A stretch of DNA of 64,000 bases, taken from NCBI GenBank assembly GCA_032622095.1, contig CP136065.1, positions 93,257,343-93,321,342 of the forward strand, given 5' to 3'. This DNA comes from Siphonodentalium dalli (Eukaryota > Mollusca > Scaphopoda > Gadilida > Siphonodentaliidae). Positions 1 to 10,852 of this stretch are shown here, in pieces. A model generated the notes under the pieces. It had not been told where the DNA came from. It ran no database searches and saw only the letters and a list, made by a program, of their open reading frames with translations. Numbering within the stretch: the stretch's first letter is position 1; every line of letters begins with the position of its first letter. The position numbers and the translations under genes were made by a program.

Positions 1-75
1 GAGTCGAATCAAATATTTTTTACACCAGAAGCCAAAGAAATAGTAATTTAGGGGTGTTTAATCGGATTGAGTACC
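1..75 (+). repeat. Edge of a dispersed repeat, cut by the window start
   Basis: The first 75 bases match 61345-61420 closely: both run from a TCGAATCAAATATTT word through GAAGCCAAAGAAATAGTAA to ATCGGATTGAGTA. At 61.3 kb this sequence is the right arm of an inverted repeat, so the window opens inside another copy of that element. Confidence 0.7.
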
Positions 76-414
76 GGTACATTTAATACAGGCCAGGAAC
101 CTACATCCCTAATGTAATCTCTAACCATTGCTTCAGACATTCGGTTAGCTGCTATCTGGAACTCATGCAGAGGATGAGCTATATATTTGTTACAGGAGTT
201 ATTTTACTTACGAGTGAAAGGGATTATGTGAATTTTACAAACATATATTAAACAGTTGATGTTTGTTTGATATTTAAATTAGGGGAACATGTAAATTCAG
301 TTCTAAATATGAGTTTTTAACGATTACTAATTTTTTAATTTGCATTGTGAATTTCCACAGCTAATGCATTAGTTTAGTTTATAAATGTACTGTCAAAAAA
401 TGTTTATATACGTT
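76..414. other. No gene seen
   Basis: AT-rich sequence. A plus-strand frame is open from about 146 after a CTTCAG acceptor-like site, but it lacks a clear donor and I do not call it. Confidence 0.4.
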
Positions 415-601
415 TTAAACAAACCTTCCATGACTGGATCTTCCTGATTTTTTGCAGAAACTATGTGCCAATGCATTGTCTTATATATATGCGAGTCTCC
501 CATGTGGAGCCTCGCATATATAAGAGAAAGCACTGGCACCTGCTGGCACAGGATCTTTAATGCATGTTGCACAAGCGCAACTCCCATCATGAAAGAGTTA
601 A
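415..601 (+). mobile_element. TTAA-flanked hairpin MITE, family A, one-hairpin copy
   Basis: Left TTAA at 415-418 is followed shortly by CCTTCCATGACTG. The right end is ATCATGAAAGAGTTAA at 598-601. Inside, 465-539 is a hairpin pairing a GTGCCAATGCATT arm with its complement around a CTCC/GGAG inner stem. The TTAA target and CCT/AGG ends fit a piggyBac-type non-autonomous element. No transposase is present. It abuts the next element and shares TTAA 598-601 with it. Confidence 0.7.
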
Positions 602-979
602 CCCTTTGGAGAATATTTCTATTGTCATATACATGACGTCATGAGTAAATTTAATGTCAATGTCATAGAAATAATTATTAACAATATAGTTCGGGTCAAA
701 AGGGTCCAATAATTCGTTTTAATTTATGTGCATTTTCTGTTAACGTGTGTTATTATAATTGATTGCACTTATACATTTGGGACATTATATTAATCAAAAT
801 AACTCCCATACAAATCATTTATAAATCAGATGATTTATTGAAGTTATGTCTACATAAAATGACACTTCCTGAAACGACATATATGTCGTTCCACTCGCGA
901 ACCGTACAGCGACGTATATGTCATTCCACCCGCGAACCGTACGGCGACATATATGTCATTCTACTGGCCAAAGGGTTAA
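598..979. mobile_element. TTAA-flanked piggyBac-like MITE
   Basis: The ends read TTAACCCTTTGG at 598 and CCAAAGGGTTAA at 979, a perfect 12-bp terminal inverted repeat including TTAA. The interior has no ORF but holds a short tandem array near the right end. Class is inferred from the TTAA site and CCC/GGG termini. Confidence 0.75.
876..970 (+). repeat. 35-bp tandem repeat with a palindromic core
   Basis: Units start at 876, 911 and 946 (the last partial). Each starts with a GAC[AG]TATATGTC palindrome followed by TTCCAC/CCGCGAACCGTAC. It is a subterminal array of the surrounding TTAA element, where repeats of this kind can be transposase-binding sites (inference). Confidence 0.75.
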
Positions 980-1096
980 TAGCAAAACCGCTTTGAGTTA
1001 GAGGCTTGATTGGTGACATACATGTAGGCCCTGTAATATACACGTAGGCCATAATAACCTGGCTATTTCTAGTGTTGTCAAGATAAATCAGATAGA

Positions 1097-1349
1097 ATAT
1101 TAATAATTTATTGGGCACAGTCAGGCCTGATAATATGGTGCTGGACATTTGCAGAATAAGGCACAGTCGGCTAGCATCACTAAATTCACCCTCCGGGGCC
1201 CTCATTCTGCTAAGGCCTCAATTTCTCTGGGAAGTATATTTATTATCAAATTAAAAGATTTTTAGTTTCTTTAGAAAGTTTCAATTTTAGTTTATTTTCT
1301 CTATATCCCCAAATTGACAGACACACATTGTATAATCAAGGTGGCCAAT
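1097..1349. mobile_element. hAT-like hairpin MITE, left part, split by the foldback element
   Basis: It carries the family hairpin (1148-1207, ending CCCTCATTCTGC) and the reverse of the family's middle region, ending ATAATCAAGGTGGCCAAT at 1349. The missing continuation, AATGGGTGCACATCAC, resumes at 6725 beyond the foldback element, so this MITE was the insertion target. Related intact copies lie at 8403, 33690, 37834 and 48668. Confidence 0.75.
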
Positions 1350-2215
1350 TAGTGCAGCGGCCAAATCGAAAAAGAGCTCTAGTTTTCGAGATACCCCTAC
1401 CCACGGTAGAACAAGTTAAAACTAACTTTTTTTAAATGAAAAATATATACTCTTTACGAAAATCATAGTGAAAAATAACGGAATTGGTGGTGGCTATTCT
1501 CAAATTGACGATGAACGATACCCACCAGTGACTTTCCCCAGAAATTAACGATTTTGGTAAAGTGAGCCCTGCGGCTATGTCCTAAGTTATTTGCCCACAT
1601 TGTTGGTGTTAAAATGCCTACAGCATACCTTATTTGTACCTGATATGCAAGAAGTGTTGGTTAATTTGGATTTTCGTGCCATTTGGAGCCGAAACATTTA
1701 TTTTTTGTTAAAAAATCGCTCTTTTTAAAACAAATTATATTTTTCGAACATTATCATTCAAACGTATATTGCAATAATATTGAAATATTTAGGTCATATG
1801 GTGTAGTAGTTATCTAACAAGCATATGAAGAAAGAAGTTAACAACAATTTTGAACGGTTTGCGAGATATTGGATTTTAGCTACCCCTCCCCCAAACACGT
1901 TTTTGGTCGAAAAAAATACATATTTTTGATAATGTCATTACAAACATTTTTGAATTGATCTGAATGGGACCCAATATGAATATTGTACTGAAAGTGTTGT
2001 CCAGAGATGCCGTTTAAACGATTACAGATGTGTTCAGGCTTTCAGACCCCCAGTTACAACAACAACAATTATGTTATTGATAACAGTTAATTTTGCATGC
2101 ATTAACATCGATGTTAAGTACTAATAAAACCTTTGTTATAAACAACGTGACCAACTATATAACATATGGCTCAGTAGTTATTTGGACAACACAAGTAGAA
2201 AGAATTTTGACAGAA

Positions 2216-2830
2216 ATTGAAAAATAACGGAATAGGTGGTGGCTGTTGTCAAATCGACGATGAGCAATACCCTCCAGTGACTTTTTCCAGAAATTAACGA
2301 TTTTGGTAAAGCGAGTCCTGTGGCTATGTCCTAGCCTATTTGCCCATATTGTTGGGGTTAAAATTACTACATCATACCATACTTCTACCTGATATGAAAA
2401 AAAATGTTGGTTAATTTAGATTTTCCTGCCATTTGGAGCCAAAATATTTATTTTTTGCTGAAAAATCGCACTTTTTCACAAAAATATTATTTTTCGAACA
2501 TTTTCATTCAAATGGATATTGTTATAATGCCCAAATATGTAATTCTTATGGTGATGCAGTTATTTGCAAAGCATATGCAGAAAGAAGTTAACAGAAATTT
2601 AGAACAATTTGCGAAATAATGGATTTTAGCTACACCTCCCCCAAACACGTTTTTGGTCGAAATATTACATATTTTTGTTCAGAACTTTACCAAACTTCCC
2701 AATTGATCATACTGGGACCCAACATAATTCTTTTGCTGAAAATTGAGCCCTGGGACATTGCTTAAGTGATTAAAGACGTGTTCAGGCTTCCATACCCCAA
2801 ATTACAACAACAACGCATTTTATTTGCTAT
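2216..2830 (+). repeat. Tandem second copy of the foldback left arm
   Basis: It starts GAAAAATAACGGAAT and follows 1468-2100 in order: the same TTTCCAGAAATTAACGATTTT, the CTGATATG block, CCTCCCCCAAACACG and ACAACAACAAC markers recur about 750 bp later. Divergence is visible throughout, so the duplication is older than the close match between left arm and right arm. Confidence 0.75.
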
Positions 2831-3179
2831 TACATACATGTACAATAATTGTCGCATATCAATCAACCAATCAATAGTTTATTCTAAAAAAAAACAATAA
2901 TGGTATACAGAGATTACAATAATTGGACAGCTGGAGAACCCAGCATGTCCGACGTATAGACGCACAAGTACTCCATTCGCGTTTAAGATTGAAATGCAGT
3001 AGTTTGAACTATGGCCAATTGAGTAATCACATTAAAACGTCCCCTCCATGTCATTGCGGCAAATAGAAAAAGCATATCATGACTTTTTTGGAATACAGTG
3101 GTCCTAAGACAGAACTTCTATGCAGATGCAGACTTTCGGGAACCAACACATATGTAAATTCTGATAAAACCTAACCTTT

Positions 3180-5124
3180 GGTCAATATATTAATATTGGG
3201 GTCATATCATTTCACCATGTGGTGTCTTCCAAGACTTCAAATAAAGTTGGGGTCCTCAAAATTTTGCCTTTCATATTTTCCAGTCACTTTTCGTTGAGTG
3301 CTCATTCTTTCAGAACCCAAATCCATCTATTTACATTGTTTACGTCCTTGTACAATTAACTCGCCATTGTCCGTACACGCAGTCAATGATGATATCGTTC
3401 CAATCCGTGGTGTGTTCTAGTCTTCACATTGGGAAGGGGGTAATACAAACATTGAAAAATCGCATTATTTATTTTTCAGTCGCTTTTTGTAAAGTGTCCC
3501 TGACTGTCGGGTATTAACCCATCTATAACAATTGTGTATTTCTTTATAGAATAGCCATTTGTCCATATCGTCGTTTGACCATGATGGCACATCCATTCAG
3601 TTCGTAGTAGGTTCAATTGTTTACATGGGGTAGGGGTCCCTTAAAATTCGCCTTCATCGTTTGCCATCTGCTTTGTGTAAGGTGCCACGGTGTTCTCGCA
3701 AACGGCGGGCTCGCGAGACCATTGCCATTCGGCCACAATCTCGGGTAATATGGATAGCTAATGCCTTGAGCTAGTGTTGTGTTCAAGACTTCAGATATGG
3801 ATGGAGTCCCCTGAGAGTAAAATTTAGCCCTTTCATTTGCTGACCATTTGTTGTAAAGTGCCATAGGCTACCGGGAACCATCTCATCCATAACAGATTCG
3901 TATTGCCAGATAATAATCCCATTTGTCCACAACTTCAGTTAACATTGAGAGCATATCATTTTGTTAAGACTTCAAGTTGGATAGTGGGGTCATCAAGACA
4001 TAGAAAATTCGCCTTCTTGTTTGCCAGCCGCTTTTTGTAAAGTGTTCCAGGATTTCGAGGGAACCAAATCACCCATATATCAATTAATAATTCCATGACA
4101 GCAATACCTTTCGATCACACACTCATCTAAGTGAGAGAATATAACTTCAGTTCATGCTCTGATCAAGATATTAAATGGGTTAATGGGGTCCCCCCCCCCC
4201 AAAACAGTGAGTATTCGCCTTTCTCTTTCATCAACAACTTTTTGTTGACCCAGACATTCAAGACCCTGGTATACTATACTTTTTATATAGCGTCCATTTC
4301 TCTACACACGCAGTTAATAATGGGACCACATCCTTTCGGTTCATTGTGTGTCCCAAGACTGCAAATGGGGTAGTGTGGCCTAACACATTACATTTCGTAT
4401 TTGCCAGCCGCCTTTTGTAAAGTGTTCCAAGATTTCGAGAACAAAACCACCCATACAAATTGTAAATAATACATGAGAGCATATAGATTCGGTTCAGTGT
4501 GTGCTAAAGAGCTTAGAAGGGTTATGGGTACCCAAAACAGTGATATTTCGCCTTCTCTTTGCTAGCCACTTTCCCAGTGCCCCAGACACTGGGAAGCCAG
4601 CCAACCCACCCATCGTGCAATCAAGAGGTATATTTCCTGAATTACATACCATTTGTCCACACCCCAGTTAATATTAAGAACATGTCCATCCATTAGTGTG
4701 TTTAAGACTTTAAATGGGGGTAGGATGCTCAAAGAAAATATTCAGCTTTGGTTTTTGCCAGCCGCCTTTTGTAAAGTACCCTAGGAGTTTGGGAACCAAA
4801 CTACCCATACAACATGTATATTCCCTGATAGCACTACCTTTCGTTCACACTGTGATTTAATAATAAAAGCATGAATATTCGGCGCATGGTGTGTTCAAGA
4901 GTTTAAATGGGCATATAAAGGGGTCTCACAAAAAAAAAATATTCGCCTTTGGAGTTTGCCATCCGATTTTCGTAAAGTGTTAAAGGCTTTCGGGATCCAA
5001 CCAACCCATCCATCAACACCATGTATGCGCCCCGATATTACTATTTTTGCCCACATCCTCAGTTAATATTTACAGCAATCATTTCAGTTCGTGAGTTGTT
5101 CAACTTTAACACTTCAATTGTGTA

Positions 5125-5163
<39 letters not shown>

Positions 5164-5560
5164 TAAAACAGCAAATTCGTCTTTCTTATTTATCAGCCAC
5201 TTTGTGTAAAGCGACACATGCACAACCCATCCATACAAATTATGTATTCTCTGATAGAACTACATTCCCGTCAAACTCTCGGTTAATATAGAGAATTAGA
5301 GATCATATAGCTTAATTTCGTATTGCGTTGAAGTCTTTAAATTGGGTAGAGTGTTCTTGAAAAATATAGCAAATTCGCCCTTCATATTTGCCAAGCAAAG
5401 TGCCATACTGTTACGGGAACAAACCCATCCATAAACATTGTATATTTCCTTATGTAATTGTCCTTTATAATTGCATGATTCTTAATACTGAGATCATATT
5501 TTGTTCAGTTCATGGTGTGTTCAGGACGTCTAATAGGGCGGGGAGCAACAAGGATTTTGT
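3180..5560 (+). repeat. Satellite of about 185 bp, about 12 diverged units
   Basis: A marker like TTTTGTAAAGTGTTCC recurs near 3490, 3670, 3855, 4034, 4235, 4415, 4767, 4972, 5205 and 5395. Each is followed by ACCCATACA, a CATTTGTCCACA block, TCGGTTCATGGTGTGT, a CAAGACTTCAAATGGGG block and TTCGCCTTTC. Spacing is 165-235 bp, the longest including a G37 tract. It forms the core of the foldback element. Confidence 0.8.
5125..5161 (+). repeat. G37 homopolymer
   Basis: Thirty-seven consecutive G at the point where other satellite units have a short GGGG run. It looks like expansion of a satellite-internal G run and could form a G-quadruplex. Length may be unreliable in the assembly. Confidence 0.9.
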
Positions 5561-6775
5561 TCTGTATGATTATGTTAGTCTATATTATGTGTCGTTTAGA
5601 ACAAATACTTCAGTTGCTCAAATCGATATGTGTTAATATAAAATTACATGTCATAAATAAAATATTGTGTTGTTGTTGTAACTGAGGTCATCTAAAACCA
5701 GGCTCGCGGTGTCTACGGATCAGGTTTTCATCACACGAATAATGATTAGATGCTCATTAGAATAATTTAGAAAGGTCTGTCTTGTTATCATAAATATGTA
5801 GTTTTTCTACCAAATCGCGTCCGGGGGAGCGGTACCTAATTCCAATATCTTCAAAACCGTTGACAATTTCTGTCAAATTCTTTCTACTTGTGATGCCCAG
5901 ATAACTACTGAGCCATATGAATTATATAGTTGGTCACGTATTGTTTATAACAAAGGTTTTAGTACTTAACATCGATGTTAATGCATGCAAAATTAACTGT
6001 TATCAATAACATAATTGTTGTTGTTGTAACTGGGGGTCTGAAAGCCTGAATACATCTGTAATCGATTAAACGGCATCTCTGGACAACACTTTCAGTACAA
6101 GATTCATATTGGGTCCCATTCAGTTCAATTCGAAAATGTTTGTAATGTCATTATCAAAAATATGTATTTTTTTCGACCAAAAACGTGTTTGGGGGAGGGG
6201 TAGCTAAAATCCAATATCTCGCAAACCGTTCAAAATGTTTGTTAACTTCTTTCTTCATATGCTTGACAGATAACTACTACACCATATGGACTAAATATTT
6301 CAATATTATTGCAATATCTGTTTGAATGATAATGTTCGAAAAATATAATTTTGTTGAAAAAGAGAGATTTTTCAACAAAAAATAAATGTTTCGGCTCCAA
6401 ATGGCACGAAAATCAAAATTAACCAACACTTCTTGCATATCAGGTATAGATATGGTATGCTGTAGTCATTTTGACGCCTACAATGTGGGCTAATAACTTA
6501 GGACATAGCCGCAGTGCTCACTTTACCAAAATCGTTAATTTCTGGGAAAAGTCACTGGTGGGTATCGTTCATCGTCGAATTGAGAATAGCCACCACCAAT
6601 TCCGTTATTTTTCACTATGATTTTCGTCTAGAGTATATATTTCTCCTTCAAAGAAAGTTGGTTTTAACTTGTTCTACCGTGGGTAGGGGTACCCGACCAC
6701 TTTTGGCGTTTGGCCGCTGTACTAAATGGGTGCACATCACTATTCACCATCTGGTAACTTAAAGTGTGATTCTCA

Positions 6776-7137
6776 AAAAATGTCCACCAGAAGAGTAGAA
6801 ATTTGAATTTGTCCTAAGATTGTGATCTTTTTAAATTTGTTTGTAAAGACTCTGATTTGTTTGGAAAATGTAAATTTTATTCCAGTATGCCAATATATTT
6901 CTTGTTATGCATGTGGGACACATGGGGGGGGGGGGGGGGAGTCTCAAATATTCGTGAAAATCTAATTCTAAATTAGTGTAATATTCACTAGGCCATAGTT
7001 TTATCTCATTTTATATTGTTCGAGTAGTCAAAAACTATAAACAAACATATTGCTTCCAAGAAGAGTGCATCAATTTCTTAATATGACACAATACATCTTA
7101 TGAATTTAACTGTAACGTACATGACAAAAATGAACTA
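6776..7137. other. No gene seen
   Basis: AT-rich spacer with a G14 run near 6926. I see no exon-like frame with splice borders. Confidence 0.4.
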
Positions 7138-7292
7138 CAGTAATGCCCTAAATATGGCTTGTTGCAATTCATCGGAAAGCTCTCTCTGAGAGCTTTTCGA
7201 TGAATGGCAACAAGGCATATTTCCGACTAAATCCTGAAAAGTTACCCATAATTCTGCTGTAGTTAAAGAGTCGATTACTTAGGGCATTACTG
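7138..7292. mobile_element. Tc1/mariner-like MITE, internally deleted
   Basis: It starts CAGTAATGCCCTAA and ends TTAGGGCATTACTG, with TA on both sides (7136-7137 and 7293-7294). The left subterminal part (AACCACAGCAGAATTATGGG) is missing while its mirror on the right is kept. It lies just downstream of the likely 3' end of gene A. Confidence 0.8.
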
Positions 7293-7460
7293 TATTTAGT
7301 ATTCTCATTACACCAAAACCATGTAAAAGGAATATAACAGTTGCATTAATGTATGAAGTAAATGGATTACAAAAATATGACGGTTAATCAGTAGGTAAAA
7401 AACACTTAAATACTCTACAAGTTACGTAAAGCATGTGACATCATTTATGGTACATTTGCA

Positions 7461-7466
7461 TTTATT
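7461..7466 (-). terminator. Candidate polyadenylation signal of gene A
   Basis: AATAAA on the minus strand, about 35 bases after the TAG at 7503-7501. It is the first canonical signal after the last candidate exon of gene A. It could be chance in AT-rich sequence. Confidence 0.3.
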
Positions 7467-7500
7467 GCAACTACACAGCAATTGCCCTTTCTGTTCTATA

Positions 7501-7532
7501 CTATGATGCTTCTACTAACAGAAGCACTTCAG
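7501..7532 (-). CDS. Gene A, possible last coding exon
   Basis: After an ATTCATGTAG acceptor the frame reads EVLLLVEAS then TAG. It begins with two bases, CT, that complete the split codon left by the exon ending at 7963 (G + CT = Ala). The acceptor has a weak pyrimidine tract and the exon is very short, so the phase match is the main support. An AATAAA follows. An alternative 3' end cannot be excluded. Confidence 0.3.
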
Positions 7533-7962
7533 CTACATGAATTAAATTCTGCATCTCCATTGTTTTACCAGTAGATTGGATATATACATTAGCTAAAGTG
7601 GTTATAGGTAGATTTGTGCAATCTCTTGAAATCAATTGTTCCAGACATGGGAAAACAAATGTTCATGTTTTATGACTTATTGAAAGGTATAGGCCAGTTA
7701 CTTCTTACTATTCAGTCATCCAGAGTTGCAGAAACTGCCTAATATTTGGTTAACATTCTCCCAATTCAAATTCCATACAGTACAGTTGTACTACAGCATA
7801 ACACATCACAATGTAGTAATATTGCAGCAGAAAGTATTGCAATTCATACAGATCATGCATGTCAAATTATCCCTTCAATTCCATTTTTCAATTCCAATCC
7901 TTAAATGTTTCACATGTAGCCACACTGAAGGCCTTGTGTACCTTATTACAAGAGTAGTTTAC

Positions 7963-8020
7963 CTGGACATAATGTTGGATCATCTCCATGGTAACATATG
8001 TATGTCTGCCAGAATTTAAT
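7963..8020 (-). CDS. Gene A, exon with IKFWQTYICYHGDD
   Basis: On the minus strand an ATCTTCTTCAG acceptor precedes ATTAAATTCTGG, and the exon ends TGTCCAG before GTAAAC. The frame gives 19 residues, IKFWQTYICYHGDDPTLCP, plus one base (phase 0 in, phase 1 out). Two cysteines and aromatic residues suggest a disulfide-bonded extracellular segment (inference). I do not recognise the family. Confidence 0.5.
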
Positions 8021-8203
8021 CTGAAGAAGATATAAATACCATTAGTTAGCAACAAGAAATCTAGAGTTATAATAATATGCGATAATTTCTTTAAAAATGC
8101 ATTTTTCAAATGAAACTCATAAAAAAAAAAATATTTTGATTAACATTCATAAATTTTATTTTGCAATGTTTTTGACATCACAAACAACTGAAATTTTCAT
8201 TAC

Positions 8204-8257
8204 GTTGCATAGAAACATAATGTTGTGGCATGTTTCCAGGGAGAATCCAAGATTGCT
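8204..8257 (-). CDS. Gene A, exon with SNLGFSLETCHNIMFLCN
   Basis: A CAGTTTTCTCTAG acceptor precedes AGCAATCTTGG; the exon ends TGCAAC before GTAATG. It encodes exactly 18 codons, phase 0 to 0, matching the neighbouring exons at 8847-9029 and 7963-8020. It adds two cysteines. The donor is weaker than those of the neighbours. Confidence 0.45.
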
Positions 8258-8402
8258 CTAGAGAAAACTGTTGAAAATTAACATAGGCTAGTTATAGAAC
8301 CAGTGCATTTACTGAAAACACAACAAGGATGAAATAATAAACATTCAAATTCATTGACATACAGAATGAAACAACTGATAGGGTGTTGGCAGTGAACTTG
8401 TT

Positions 8403-8828
8403 CAAGTCTGCAAATAGTGTGTCTGTCATTTGCAGAATGAGGTCCCCAGAGGGTGAATTTAGTGATGGTATCCCGTGCGGTAGGGTACTGTCACCAAATT
8501 CACCTTCTGGGAACCTCATTCTGCTTAGGCCTCAACTGTTATTGGAGATGTAGGATCAGAGTGAAGTACCCCAGTTGAACTTGGTAATATTCACCCATAA
8601 GTCACCTCGATTATGCATTTTATCTTCTACAAATTAGGACATAGAAACTTCCCAGAAGGGAAAAGGTAACTAAAAACTTGTTATTTGAGACTATAGATAC
8701 CTCCCAGAAGATGAGGCCTTGAAGCAGAATGAGGCCCCCAGAGAGTGAATTTGAGATAGCATTGTTCACTCAATTCACCCACTGGGGACCTCATTCTGCA
8801 ATTGAAAAAAACACTATTTGCAGACTTG
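8403..8828. mobile_element. hAT-like hairpin MITE in a gene A intron
   Basis: It starts CAAGTCTGCAAATAGTGTG and ends with the inverted copy CACTATTTGCAGACTTG. Two 85-bp hairpins (about 8437-8525 and 8733-8800) each pair GCAGAATGAGG with CCTCATTCTGC around a GGTGAATTTAGTGAT stem. The flanks AACTTGTT and AACTGTTA resemble a decayed 8-bp TSD. Its right end is 18 bases from the exon junction at 8847. Confidence 0.75.
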
Positions 8829-8846
8829 AACTGTTAAAATTCAAAC

Positions 8847-9029
8847 CTTTGAGGTGTTGATAATATCATGATTTCTCCAAAACTGAGCAGAATCTGTGAT
8901 ATTCATAAATAAGCTTTCTGTGCAGTTATCCCTCTTGACAACACATTCAGCTAGGAAGCTATACCGAATACTGCTTTTCAAATAGAGGAGGACATGAGAC
9001 ATCTTGTACCACAACACTTTGTGGTTCTC
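8847..9029 (-). CDS. Gene A, 61-codon exon
   Basis: This is one of the best-supported exons of gene A. On the minus strand the frame runs 61 codons from ENHKVLWYKM through SFLAECVVKRDNCTESL to IINTSK, ending AAG before GTTTGA. The acceptor is TTTCAG with a start at 9034, or five bases later at 9029 after TCAAG; only the second keeps phase with the preceding exon. Three NxT/S sequons (NCT, NIT, NTS) and two cysteines suggest an extracellular or lumenal domain. Family not recognised. Confidence 0.6.
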
Positions 9030-9095
9030 CTTGACTGAAATTCGTATGCATAGGGTTAATTTATACATATATATATAATATATAGTCCATTTTAC

Positions 9096-9164
9096 CTGTG
9101 ACTCCTGATCTATATCAAAAAGCTCACAAAACTTAGAGGTGCACGACTTGCCCAATGGGAGGGA
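9096..9164 (-). CDS. Gene A, exon with CTSKFCELFDIDQESQ
   Basis: After a GTATCCTCAG acceptor the frame reads 23 codons, SLPLGKSCTSKFCELFDIDQ then ESQ, ending CAG before GTAAAA. It is phase 0 to 0. A CTTCACAG acceptor ten bases upstream would give a longer exon starting at 9174 but would break phase with exon 11187-11278. In the combined model this part follows the membrane segment directly, so it would be the start of the extracellular stalk. Confidence 0.5.
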
Positions 9165-9214
9165 CTGAGGATACCTGTGAAGTGCACATGGGCTACTAAG
9201 AAGGTGGCCATATC

Positions 9215-9540
9215 AATATCGCTGATCAAAAGAGAGTGTTCACAAGCAGACCGACGGACAAGCTGATCCCCCCTTCCCCCAACTTGAAAGTCAAAAAGGT
9301 TGATAACTCAATAAAATACATCTAACCAATCCTCTAATCGCAGGTGCACAGGCCAGGTTGCCAACTTGCCATGGAGGTAACTAGCTGTGCCAAGTTTCAT
9401 AGAAATTGACAAGGAAACGAATGAGTACAAGCTTGCACAAAATGACAAAATTATGTATGTTGCTAAACATTTCTATGTCAAAAATGGGATAACTATAGTT
9501 ATATTAAGCATGGATGGATCTCATAATTGCACATGCTCAG
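9215..9540 (+). repeat. Dispersed repeat, also at 10861-11110 and 54205-54420
   Basis: CAAGTTTCATAGAAATTGAC, a TACAAGCTTGCACAAAAT block and a GCTAAACATTxCTA block recur in the same order at 54290-54390. A GACGGACAAGCTGATxCC word occurs at 9253 and again at 11090. The pattern resembles 3' regions of invertebrate non-LTR elements or SINEs (inference). The hAT-like element at 9541-10852 is inserted into it. Confidence 0.5.
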
Positions 9541-10018
9541 TAGAGATGGGCGGTACTCGGTATTTACCGTGCGGTATCGGTATCAGCGTAATACCGATTT
9601 ACCGTACCAAATCAAAACTAAAAATACCGTATTTTCAGTAATGAAATTATTCATGTGTTGCCAACGTATGTGCGTCACCTTGTCACCGCGGCCGTGACAT
9701 GCATGAATTGTATGACCGGTCAACCGTAAGCAACGAGAATCGGATAATTATGATAACTCGGTGTAACAAGTCGGTACTACATGTATTACCGGTAGTCTAT
9801 AATTGCAACATTGTTACATCAAGGGCACAGCTGCCCGACAGCATCTTTGATCTTTACGACATATTAATGACAATGTAACTAACATCATGACGTATGACTA
9901 CTCATAGCTGGAGCGTTATGTATCAATTTCGGTATCAGTCCAAATGGAAAATGCATGGGCAACTCGGTATCTGTGTCCCAAGTTGGATCGAAGCATGTGG
10001 AAACGAAGCACGTGTTAT

Positions 10019-10051
<33 letters not shown>

Positions 10052-10852
10052 CCCCGTGCACAACAAATTGAAAACCCCACAGGTTACTTTATAATTAGAC
10101 GGTGATGCAATAGCGATTGATATACGCTTTGCAGATTTTTTATACAACCTGATCTTGTCAATTGCAAATAGCACATCTTCTTGGAAAGTTGTGCACAAAA
10201 ATGTCGGTATAAATATGTTTATATCCTACTATAAAGTATAAATTACTTTATTAAACATATATATACTTACCGGTTTATTATACATATGTGCCTATAACTT
10301 AAAATTAACACTTGGGCACCAAGTGCAACCGGTAGCTTGCCTGCTACAAATAAGAGGGACTCTAAAATTGTATACATGAATGGTATATCAAGCTGCAAGG
10401 AGGAGAATATGAACCACCCGCGGGTTTGGGCATCTGCAGTTCGGAAATTGTCATGGCCGGTTTGCCTATTTTCATGACATCGCGCGAACGTTCATAAATT
10501 TGTGAATTGTGATCACTGATTACTACTCACAATTCTATTCACTCATGGAAATGTTACGAAAATCAAATTGACACAAAAAAATATTGTAGTCATGCTCTTA
10601 TTCTTTTCAAATCAGTGCGACGACATGTGTGTAAATCATCAAAGAGAAGTGTGAATATTACTTAATTGCGTAGGTCAAATTTAGGTTGCCTAATTTAGGT
10701 ATTTTCACGAATGTAGTAAATCCGTGGACCGTGGTCATATATACATGTATATTGTTCAGCTAAAAACTAATACAATAATTTACCGGGAATATCTGCTTTG
10801 GTCTTTACCGATACCGATACCAAGATTGAAATTTCAATTCGGCCCATCTCTA
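9541..10852. mobile_element. hAT-like non-autonomous element, 1.3 kb
   Basis: The ends are TAGAGATGGGC and GCCCATCTCTA. The direct flanks ATGCTCAG at 9533-9540 and 10853-10860 form a perfect 8-bp TSD. Subterminal GGTATCGGTA motifs occur near both ends in inverted orientation. The interior holds a G32 tract and no transposase-like ORF. An 8-bp TSD and a TAGRG-type end fit hAT (family knowledge). It lies in a large intron of gene A. Confidence 0.85.
10019..10050 (+). repeat. G32 homopolymer
   Basis: Thirty-two G in a row inside the hAT-like element. Comparable tracts sit in three other transposons of this window. Confidence 0.9.

Larger units (their letters stand above)
1350..6724. mobile_element. 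5.4-kb foldback transposon with satellite core
   Basis: Two inverted arms of roughly 0.9 kb (1350-2215 and about 5850-6724) begin TAGTGCAGCGGCC and end GGCCGCTGTACTA. Between them lie a second diverged copy of most of the left arm (2216-2830) and a satellite array of about 185-bp units. No long ORF is present, so the element is non-autonomous. The flanking AAT at 1347-1349 and 6725-6727 is a 3-bp TSD inside an older MITE. A 3-bp TSD is known for CACTA and PIF/Harbinger groups among others; superfamily is not assigned. Confidence 0.8.

Noticed and set aside
465-539. The hairpin cassette as a microRNA precursor gene
   Set aside because: It is repetitive, sits inside TTAA elements at every occurrence but one chimeric copy, and its stem is longer and more perfect than usual for a microRNA. 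Small-RNA data would be needed.
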